Shown piece after piece: positions 1 through 4,991 of a DNA stretch of 6,160 bases (its first letter is position 1; every line of letters starts with the position of its first letter). Source of the stretch: CAZVJA01 sp964626885. GTDB lineage: Bacteria; Planctomycetota; Planctomycetia; Planctomycetales; Planctomycetaceae. The stretch spans positions 1 through 6,160 of the forward strand of contig CAZVJA010000273.1 in the NCBI GenBank assembly GCA_964626885.1, written 5' to 3'. The translations under genes and the position numbers were made by a program. The notes below the pieces were generated by a model. It had not been told where the DNA came from and did not search any database. It worked only from the letters and a program-made list of their open reading frames with translations.

Positions 1-388
1 CGACGCGCAACATCTGGTGTGGATGCCGATGCTGTGCCCGGCCAATGTATCGCTCTTTCACCGTCGTCGGTCGATCGGCATCGACCAGCAGGCAACTGCA
101 GTCGACTCCGGAAGCCTCGAGTTCCGCGCGAATGACCGGGCCGTCCGCGTCGCCGCCGATGACCCCAGCCATCGTCACCTCGGCTTCGAGCCCTCGGAGC
201 ATATTCGCGACATTGGCGGCTCCCCCCAGGCGGATTTCCTGCCGTTCTTCGCGGAGCAGGATCACCGGGGCTTCCTGGCTGACGCGTTCAGCATCACCCC
301 AGATGTACCGATCGAGAATCAGATCGCCGAGAACCAGCACGCGGGGATGGCCAAGCTTCTGGACGATATCGATGAGATGATAGGACAT
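1..388 (-). CDS. rfaE1: D-glycero-beta-D-manno-heptose-7-phosphate kinase, PfkB family (partial; N-terminal 129 residues)
   Basis: Partial gene on the minus strand; its 3' part lies beyond base 1. The family phosphorylates D-glycero-D-manno-heptose 7-phosphate at C1 in the cytoplasm, a step towards ADP-heptose for lipopolysaccharide cores. Seen in the translation: a Rossmann-like start with GDLILDRYIWG (residues 21-31), the PfkB glycine-rich signature GGAANVANML (55-64) followed by GVIGGD (75-80), and PTTVKERYIGRAQHRHPHQML (108-127 region), which is characteristic of RfaE1/HldE rather than of other sugar kinases. The ATG at 388 is chosen because AAAGGA lies 10 bases upstream (plus-strand 399-404). 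An in-frame ATG at 412 would add eight residues but has no visible ribosome binding site. The window does not show whether the protein continues into a nucleotidyltransferase domain (bifunctional HldE) or is a stand-alone kinase. Family assignment is confident; the symbol is less so. Confidence 0.9.
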   Translation of the reverse strand, partial: MSYHLIDIVQKLGHPRVLVLGDLILDRYIWGDAERVSQEAPVILLREERQEIRLGGAANVANMLRGLEAEVTMAGVIGGDADGPVIRAELEASGVDCSCLLVDADRPTTVKERYIGRAQHRHPHQMLRV

Positions 389-687
389 GAGCGCGCAATC
401 CTTTGCGGTCATTTCAAAGCGGAATCACTCGCGGAAGGCAGAGCATTGAAGTCCTCGCTTTGAGAAAGCGATACTCCAATTCATCCGCTGGGCCCCCGCT
501 TCCTTAAAGTTCGCTTCCGTCCGTGCAAACCCTGACAGGCTCCACAGGCCGGTTTCGCGGGGCGGAATGATCCTCCGGAAATCCATTTAAGTCAATGGCA
601 AACCGGAAGTTCCGCGTAGGGTAGTTCCCGCATATCTCGTTCGAGCGAGAGCGCGAGGATCAACAAGAGGGGGGCGGGAACGAATGC
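389..687. other. Intergenic region between nrdR and the heptose kinase gene
   Basis: About 300 bases without a gene I can support; both flanking genes read leftwards. It holds one promoter-like element on the minus strand (listed separately) and a small inverted repeat, TCTCG/CGAGA, at 635-650 just past the nrdR stop. No T-run follows that repeat on the minus strand, so it is a poor terminator candidate. A 53-codon open frame on the minus strand (425-586) starts with ATG but shows no recognisable domain and is probably chance. Confidence 0.6.
567..595 (-). promoter_or_regulatory. Candidate sigma70-type promoter for the heptose kinase gene
   Basis: Read on the minus strand, TTGACT (plus 590-595; five of six matches to TTGACA) is followed after exactly 17 bases by GATCAT (plus 567-572; four of six matches to TATAAT). 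Transcription would begin near base 560, giving a leader of roughly 170 bases before the ATG at 388. The spacing is ideal but the -10 match is modest, and planctomycete promoters are poorly characterised, so this is tentative. Confidence 0.25.
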
Positions 688-1158
688 TCAACGGCGCGGA
701 GCGCGGAGCATCGGCTCGAGTTCCTCGACGAAGTCGTTGACGTCCTTGAACTCACGATAAACCGAGGCGAACCGGACGAACGCGACCTGATCGACCCCCC
801 GTAGGGCATTGAACACCTTTTCGCCAATGTACCGCGCGGGGACCTCGCGGTCGAAATTGTCGTAGAAGGTGCTGTAAACGTCAGCTTCGACGTCGCAAAT
901 GATGTTCTCGATTTGACTTTCGCTCACAGGCCGCTTGTAGCAAGCCTTAAGCAGGCCAGCGCGGATCTTGTCACGGTTGAACGGTTCCCGGGTGCCGTCT
1001 TTTTTCACCACCGTGAGGGGAGATTCCTCAATCCGCTCCAGCGTGGTGAACCGCCGTTCACAGCTTAAGCATTCGCGACGGCGTCGAATCACATATTGGT
1101 CGCTGGCACGGGAGTCGATGACTTTCGTCTCCCCTTGGCGACAGAATGGGCACATCAT
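688..1158 (-). CDS. nrdR: Transcriptional repressor NrdR
   Basis: NrdR is a zinc- and nucleotide-binding repressor that senses dATP/ATP and shuts down ribonucleotide reductase genes by binding NrdR boxes in their promoters. The product is 156 residues, the usual family length. It begins with the zinc ribbon: CPFC at residues 3-6 and CLSC at 30-33, with VIDSR (13-17) and the basic RRRREC (25-30) between the two cysteine pairs, then RRFTTLER (35-42). An ATP-cone domain follows (about 49-139): KKDGTREPFNRDKI near its start and VARYIGEKV-like and FVRFASVYREF segments near its end. The open frame extends 41 codons upstream, but NrdR proteins start two residues before the first CPFC cysteine, so the ATG at 1158 is chosen; no strong Shine-Dalgarno precedes it. 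No ribonucleotide reductase gene is in the window, so its targets lie elsewhere. The next gene downstream on the same strand is the heptose kinase gene, about 300 bases away. Confidence 0.96.
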   Translation of the reverse strand: MMCPFCRQGETKVIDSRASDQYVIRRRRECLSCERRFTTLERIEESPLTVVKKDGTREPFNRDKIRAGLLKACYKRPVSESQIENIICDVEADVYSTFYDNFDREVPARYIGEKVFNALRGVDQVAFVRFASVYREFKDVNDFVEELEPMLRAPRR

Positions 1159-1512
1159 GGGCGCGGTCTCAGCACATCCGTAGGCATATTTGGGCTCGTA
1201 AGCCCCGGATAGCGAAGTGGGACCGTGACCCATCCCGGACCAAGCGGCAGCCTCCCACTCCCCCACCATCGATAAGGGCAAACTTTGTGGGCATTCTATC
1301 CGCCGATAAAGATTACCTCTCCAGCCAGTGATTGCCTAGATGGAATAACAGGTGCCACACTCCTTTTCGGGGATTTCTTGCGCAGATGAAATTTGCGGCC
1401 CACCAATTCCCCCAAAACTTTTCCCTGTTTCCGTCGGCTCGATCGACACTGCAGGTGGTTTCGGCGGCGATTTCAGGACAGATCCGAGACCTGTGCCCGA
1501 GAGTGAGATTGG
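1159..1512. other. Divergent intergenic region between nrdR and the small basic protein gene
   Basis: No convincing gene in this stretch. Short open frames run on both strands between 1332 and 1543, but their translations are proline/serine-rich, show no domain, and mirror each other across strands as chance frames do. A perfect small hairpin, GGGCT-CGTA-AGCCC, lies at 1192-1205, in what would be the nrdR leader, about 34 bases before the nrdR start; it has no T-run. I found no clear match to the NrdR-box consensus by eye, and no clear nrdR promoter. The element for the rightward gene is listed separately. Confidence 0.55.
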
Positions 1513-1541
1513 TTGCAAAGTTTATCTGACCGTCCTACTAT
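1513..1541 (+). promoter_or_regulatory. Candidate sigma70-type promoter for the small basic protein gene
   Basis: TTGCAA (1513-1518) and TACTAT (1536-1541) are separated by exactly 17 bases; each matches its consensus hexamer at four of six positions. Transcription would start near 1548, giving a short leader of about 50 bases before the GTG at 1600. The location fits a single-gene unit closed by the terminator at 1883-1915. Confidence 0.4.
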
Positions 1542-1584
1542 GAGGATCAATCCGATGACCGGATCGTCTGCAGGATCGTTCTTT

Positions 1585-1592
1585 GGGGAAGG
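1585..1592 (+). promoter_or_regulatory. Ribosome binding site deciding the GTG start of the small basic protein
   Basis: GGGGAAGG ends seven bases before the GTG at 1600. This is the best Shine-Dalgarno in the area. It supports the GTG over the in-frame ATGs at 1540 and 1555, neither of which has a comparable site. Confidence 0.6.
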
Positions 1593-1599
1593 CGTTAAA

Positions 1600-1821
1600 G
1601 TGACTATCGATAAGAGTTTGAAGCGAAAAGGTCGGCTCGTGCGGTCTCGCAATGTGTTAAAGCGTGATGAACGGATCGCGCAGCTCAAGACCGAGGAGCG
1701 TTGGGTCGAAGGACGCAGTCCACTCGGCCTGCCGAAAGTCCGCGTCGTCAAGACGATGGTGGGGAAAAAGAAAAAGAAGAAAGAAAAGGCCGAAGACGAT
1801 ACTACTGCCAAGGAAGCGTAA
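1600..1821 (+). CDS. Small basic protein, PVC superphylum signature protein (TIGR04137-like)
   Basis: A 73-residue, strongly basic protein. Its core, TIDKSLKRKG (residues 2-11), RSRNVLKRDERI (15-26), EERWVEGRSPLGLPKVRVVK (32-51), matches my recollection of the small basic protein conserved across Planctomycetes, Verrucomicrobia and Chlamydiae. That family is reported to bind DNA and RNA without clear sequence preference and is thought to be a housekeeping protein of unknown exact role. The tail has six consecutive lysines (56-61) and then an acidic/polar end (EKAEDDTTAKEA). The GTG start is chosen because family members begin with Met-(Ser/Thr)-(Ile/Leu)-Asp-(Lys/Arg)-Ser-Leu and a GGGGAAGG site lies seven bases upstream. 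The frame is open upstream for at least 29 codons, so a longer protein cannot be excluded. It appears to be transcribed alone. Its presence is the strongest taxonomic clue here. Confidence 0.88.
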   Translation: MTIDKSLKRKGRLVRSRNVLKRDERIAQLKTEERWVEGRSPLGLPKVRVVKTMVGKKKKKKEKAEDDTTAKEA

Positions 1822-1882
1822 AGGCGCGAATCGTCCGGCGAAGAAACTTCTTTCTTTGTGAGTGGCAGGCTCCAGAACATTT

Positions 1883-1915
1883 GAGGTCGCACCCTAGTGT
1901 CGCGGCCTCTTTTTT
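1883..1915 (+). terminator. Rho-independent terminator after the small basic protein gene
   Basis: An eight-base-pair stem (GAGGTCGC with GCGGCCTC, one G-T wobble) with an 11-base loop is followed directly by six T residues (1910-1915). It lies 61 bases past the stop codon and separates this gene from the GH3 gene. Confidence 0.75.
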
Positions 1916-1924
1916 GGCGCTTTG

Positions 1925-1953
1925 TTGACCTCCCGCGTTCGTGTCTTTATCGG
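1925..1953 (+). promoter_or_regulatory. Weak candidate promoter for the GH3-family gene
   Basis: TTGACC (1925-1930; five of six matches to the -35 consensus) is followed after 17 bases by TATCGG (1948-1953; only three of six). It sits just past the upstream terminator and about 70 bases before the ATG, where a promoter is expected, but the -10 is poor. Confidence 0.25.
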
Positions 1954-2020
1954 CTGCGATGGTGCCGGGATGCCGCCGTCGCGAAGACACCGATGACCAC
2001 CGAGCGATTGGCGGAAGGTC

Positions 2021-3784
2021 ATGCACATCTTGGGATCAGTACGCGCATTCGTCGGCGCCATTCCGCGCGCCAGCGTTCGACGCGAAGCGCGGCAATTTCT
2101 AACAACCACCACCGACTGCCGCGCCACTCAGCTTCGAGTGCTGCGCGAGCTGCTCGATTTGAACGCGGGGAGCCGATTCTCCGCGGAGCATGATTTCGCG
2201 GCCGTCAGATCGGTTGACGATTTCCGCCGGCGGATCGCTGTGCATGATTATGAATACTTCCGCCCGTATGTCGAATGCCTGAAGCAGGGGGATCATTCCG
2301 CCTTGCTCGGCCCGACGAACCGGCTGCTCATGTTCTCCTTGAGCAGCGGCACGACGGCGCAATCGAAATTCATTCCGATCACGCAGCGGTTCCTCGATGA
2401 CTACCGCCGCGGCTGGCAAGTCTGGGGAATTCATAATCTCGACGACCACCCGGCCGCCAATCGCGGGAATATCCTGCAGATCAGCAGCGACTACGATAAG
2501 TTCCGCACACCGGGCGGAACGCCGTGCGGAAACATCAGCGGGCTGGTCGCAGCCGTGCAGAAACGGATCGTCAAGACGATGTACACCGTCCCGGGCGTCG
2601 TCTCGAAAATCTCAGATCCGGATTCCAAGAACTACACCGCGCTCCGGCTGGCGCTGGCGGACCCGCACATCGGGATGGTGATGACCGCGAATCCCAGCAC
2701 GCTGATTCAACTCGCGAAGACCGCGGAGATCGAACGGGATCGGCTCATTCGCGACATCGCCAATGGCACGCTCTCGACGGACTTTGATATCAGCAGCGAA
2801 GTCCGCCGCGCGCTGGGACGCCGCATTACCCGCAAGAATCCTGCCCGTGCGAGAGAGCTGGAACGAATCATCGATCGTACCGGCTCGTTGCAGCCGCGGG
2901 ATTACTGGCGCGAACTGGCCGTGCTCGCCGTCTGGACCGGCGGGAGCTGTGGCGCCTACCTGTCGGCACTGGAACGGTTTTATGGGAAGTTGCCGATCCG
3001 CGATCATGGCCTGTCGGCGAGCGAAGGGCGGATGACGGTCCCGGTTGCCGACTTCAGTTCCGAGGGAATCCTCGATGTCGCGTCGCATTTCTTCGAGTTC
3101 ATCCCGGAACGGGAGTATGGCTCCGAGAAGCCGATCGTGCTTCAGGCCCACGAACTCGAAGAAGGACAAAACTACTTCATCCTGTTGACGACCCCCTCCG
3201 GATTGTATCGCTACAACATTTGCGACGTCGTCCGCTGCACCGGCTTCTATCGCACGACACCGATGTTGGAATTCCTGCATAAGGGGGCCCACATCGCCAA
3301 CGTCACCGGGGAGAAGGTCTCCGAGTCGCAGATTGTTGCGGCGGTCAAGCAGGGGGTTTCGCAGCTGCAAATGGAACTGAAGCACTTCACCGTCAGCCCG
3401 GTCTGGGGTGATCCGCCGAGGTACCAGTTGCTGGTCGAGGAGCAGGATATCGAAACGTCGGAACGGGGCGAGCGGCTTGCCATCCGCGTTGACGAATTGC
3501 TTCAAACACTCAATTGTGAATACCAGGAAAAACGGGCGACCGGCCGATTGGCAACAATGAAATGCCTTTCCCTGGCGGAGGGAACCTGGACGCTATTCAC
3601 TCGAAAACGTCAACAGAAACTGGGGGGAAGCCTGGAACAGTACAAGCACCCCTGCCTGGTACCCGACCTGCAATTCAGCGAGAAACTGGTCCGTGACACG
3701 GCGGAAGAAATCGCGGCGAACGCTCCGCCTTCCACGGTTCCGATCAGAACTCTGCCGGAACTTCCTCGCCGGGCCGCTGGGTAG
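2021..3784 (+). CDS. GH3 auxin-responsive promoter family protein (acyl-adenylate/amide synthetase)
   Basis: A complete 587-residue member of the GH3 branch of the adenylate-forming enzymes. Plant GH3 enzymes activate carboxylic acids such as indole-acetate or jasmonate with ATP and couple them to amino acids; substrates of most bacterial members are unknown. Seen here: phosphate-binding motif SLSSGTTAQSKFIPIT (106-121), the second nucleotide-binding motif HGLSASEGRMTVP (329-341), GLYRYNICDVVRCTGFY (394-410) with the ribose-binding aspartate D402, then GEKVSESQI (430-438) at the hinge to the C-terminal lid, and EQYKHPCLV (539-547), matching the QYK-P segment near the end of plant GH3s. Length is typical, and no signal peptide is evident. 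The ATG at 2021 is the only start before an in-frame stop upstream, but its GGAAGG site ends only two bases before it, an unusually short spacing. Flanking terminators suggest it is transcribed alone. Family is certain; substrate is unknown. Confidence 0.92.
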   Translation: MHILGSVRAFVGAIPRASVRREARQFLTTTTDCRATQLRVLRELLDLNAGSRFSAEHDFAAVRSVDDFRRRIAVHDYEYFRPYVECLKQGDHSALLGPTNRLLMFSLSSGTTAQSKFIPITQRFLDDYRRGWQVWGIHNLDDHPAANRGNILQISSDYDKFRTPGGTPCGNISGLVAAVQKRIVKTMYTVPGVVSKISDPDSKNYTALRLALADPHIGMVMTANPSTLIQLAKTAEIERDRLIRDIANGTLSTDFDISSEVRRALGRRITRKNPARARELERIIDRTGSLQPRDYWRELAVLAVWTGGSCGAYLSALERFYGKLPIRDHGLSASEGRMTVPVADFSSEGILDVASHFFEFIPEREYGSEKPIVLQAHELEEGQNYFILLTTPSGLYRYNICDVVRCTGFYRTTPMLEFLHKGAHIANVTGEKVSESQIVAAVKQGVSQLQMELKHFTVSPVWGDPPRYQLLVEEQDIETSERGERLAIRVDELLQTLNCEYQEKRATGRLATMKCLSLAEGTWTLFTRKRQQKLGGSLEQYKHPCLVPDLQFSEKLVRDTAEEIAANAPPSTVPIRTLPELPRRAAG

Positions 3785-3850
3785 TTTAGCCGGAAAAACA
3801 ACTCGCCTGAGCGTCAAGGACCGAGCACGTACACCGTGCCGCCGTTCGAG

Positions 3851-3879
3851 AAACGCCCCAGCCAAGGGGCGTTTTTTTT
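3851..3879 (+). terminator. Strong rho-independent terminator after the GH3-family gene
   Basis: A perfect nine-base-pair stem (AAACGCCCC with GGGGCGTTT) with a six-base loop AGCCAA runs into eight T residues (3872-3879); the first three T's can pair with the stem's A's. It lies 66 bases past the stop codon. The A-rich left arm could let it work on the opposite strand as well, but there is no gene there to end. Confidence 0.9.
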
Positions 3880-3967
3880 GTCGCCGGGTGGTTGCGTCTC
3901 CTTGCAACGTCGACGGGAAATCTGGAGAGTAGTGAGGACTCGAGATCCCGGTTGTGTCATCGAAATC

Positions 3968-3974
3968 AAAGGAG
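3968..3974 (+). promoter_or_regulatory. Ribosome binding site deciding the TTG start of the dehydrogenase
   Basis: AAAGGAG ends six bases before the TTG at 3981, near-ideal spacing. The in-frame GTG at 3954 lies upstream of this site and would place it inside the coding sequence, so the TTG is preferred. Confidence 0.7.
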
Positions 3975-3980
3975 AATTGC

Positions 3981-4967
3981 TTGCTCGCAGGCCACATTAC
4001 CGCACCTCGCCGAATTGAACTCGTTGACGTTCCCGAGCCGGTGCTCGATTCCAAGCCGGGGGAACCGGCTCAAATTATTTTTCAGGTCGAATGCGCCTGT
4101 CTGTGCGGTTCCGATCTCCCCTTCTTCGAATGCAGTGACGAAGAGTGGATTCCCAAGGTGGGGCATTCGCTGCATGAAATGATCGGCAGTGTCGTCGCGA
4201 CCAACGGGACGAAGTTCAAAGTTGGTGAGCGGGTCTTGTCCGTTCCCGTGTTCCAACAAGGATTGTACGAACGTTACGCCGTGGATGAAAACCGCGTGAT
4301 CCATCTCGATCCGCGAGTGCCGGAAGAGCAGGCGCTCCTCGCCCAGCCGCTGGGGACAGTGATCTTCGCGCTCAAGAAGCTTCCTTCGGTGTTGGATCAG
4401 GATATTGCAATCGTCGGACAGGGACCGATCGGCCAACTCTTCTGCGGCGCCTTGCGCAATCTGGGCGCGCGGGAGATCATCGCCATCGACCGGCTCCCCG
4501 AGCGGCTTGCCAACAGCCCGAGGATGGGAGCGACAGCCGTTGTCGATAGTTCGAAGGAAGACCCCGTCGCGGCGGTGTCGCGCATCACCGGCGGCAAAAT
4601 GCCCGATGTGGTGATTGAAGCGGTGGGCCACCAGGATCAGGCACTCGACCTCTGCATCGATCTGTGTCCGCGATTCGGCCGCATTCTCTATTTCGGCGTT
4701 CCCCCGGTGCGGATCGAAAACATCCGCTGGCGTGATCTGTTCAAGAAGAACATTACGGTGCATACGAGCGTCGATCCCGATTTCCGCCGCGACTTCCCGC
4801 TGGCAATGCGCTGGATTGGCGAAGGGCGGATCGACGTATCGCACGTGATCACTCATCGATATCCCCTCGCGGAGATTCAGGAGGCTTTTGAGACCTTCGC
4901 GGACCGCAAGGATGGAGCCCTGAAAGTGTTCGTGGAGTTTCCTTCGTATAAGAAACGAGGCGTTTGA
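3981..4967 (+). CDS. Medium-chain (zinc-type) alcohol dehydrogenase family protein with altered zinc-ligand positions
   Basis: A 328-residue NAD(P)-dependent oxidoreductase of the MDR superfamily; substrate unknown. Order of parts: GroES-like catalytic domain with CLCGSDLPFF (40-49) and GHSLHEMIG (61-69), GERVLSVPV (82-90), then a Rossmann fold with GQGPIG (146-151) and D170 ending the second strand, which favours NAD over NADP, and VIEAVG (211-216). The four-cysteine structural zinc lobe is absent. C42 and H62 match two catalytic zinc ligands, but the usual GHE glutamate is a serine (S63) and the usual E-P or C-P third-ligand position appears as Q122-P123. Family members otherwise resemble threonine/sorbitol dehydrogenases. 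The TTG start has AAAGGAG six bases upstream; a GTG at 3954 would add nine residues. The peptidase gene follows after 24 bases, so the two are probably cotranscribed. Fold is confident; function is not. Confidence 0.85.
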   Translation: MLAGHITAPRRIELVDVPEPVLDSKPGEPAQIIFQVECACLCGSDLPFFECSDEEWIPKVGHSLHEMIGSVVATNGTKFKVGERVLSVPVFQQGLYERYAVDENRVIHLDPRVPEEQALLAQPLGTVIFALKKLPSVLDQDIAIVGQGPIGQLFCGALRNLGAREIIAIDRLPERLANSPRMGATAVVDSSKEDPVAAVSRITGGKMPDVVIEAVGHQDQALDLCIDLCPRFGRILYFGVPPVRIENIRWRDLFKKNITVHTSVDPDFRRDFPLAMRWIGEGRIDVSHVITHRYPLAEIQEAFETFADRKDGALKVFVEFPSYKKRGV

Positions 4968-4991
4968 GTTCCTGGTTGCTGCTGTTGAATT

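Noticed and set aside
17..463. A 148-codon plus-strand open frame over the left end
   Set aside because: It is antisense to the heptose kinase, whose PfkB signature and RYIGRAQHRHPHQM segment are unmistakable on the minus strand.
635..650. TCTCG/CGAGA inverted repeat as an nrdR terminator
   Set aside because: The stem is only five base pairs, and no T-run follows on the minus strand.
1159..1281. N-terminal extension of NrdR by 41 residues in the same open frame
   Set aside because: NrdR proteins begin two residues before the first zinc-ribbon cysteine. The extension has no domain, and the ATG at 1158 gives the normal family length.
1336..1543. Short open frames on both strands in the region before the small basic protein gene
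   Set aside because: They overlap each other on opposite strands, show no domain or credible ribosome binding site, and one overlaps the likely promoter.
2612..3505. A 297-codon open frame on the minus strand inside the GH3 gene
   Set aside because: It is antisense to a gene with intact family motifs. Long antisense frames are common in GC-rich coding sequence, and the translation shows no recognisable domain.
3891..3908. GTTGC/GCAAC inverted repeat before the dehydrogenase as an operator or riboswitch
   Set aside because: The stem is five base pairs with an eight-base loop, which is expected by chance; no conserved riboswitch core is visible nearby.
3966..4856. A 296-codon open frame on the minus strand inside the dehydrogenase gene
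   Set aside because: It mirrors a well-supported MDR dehydrogenase, and the antisense product has no recognisable motif.
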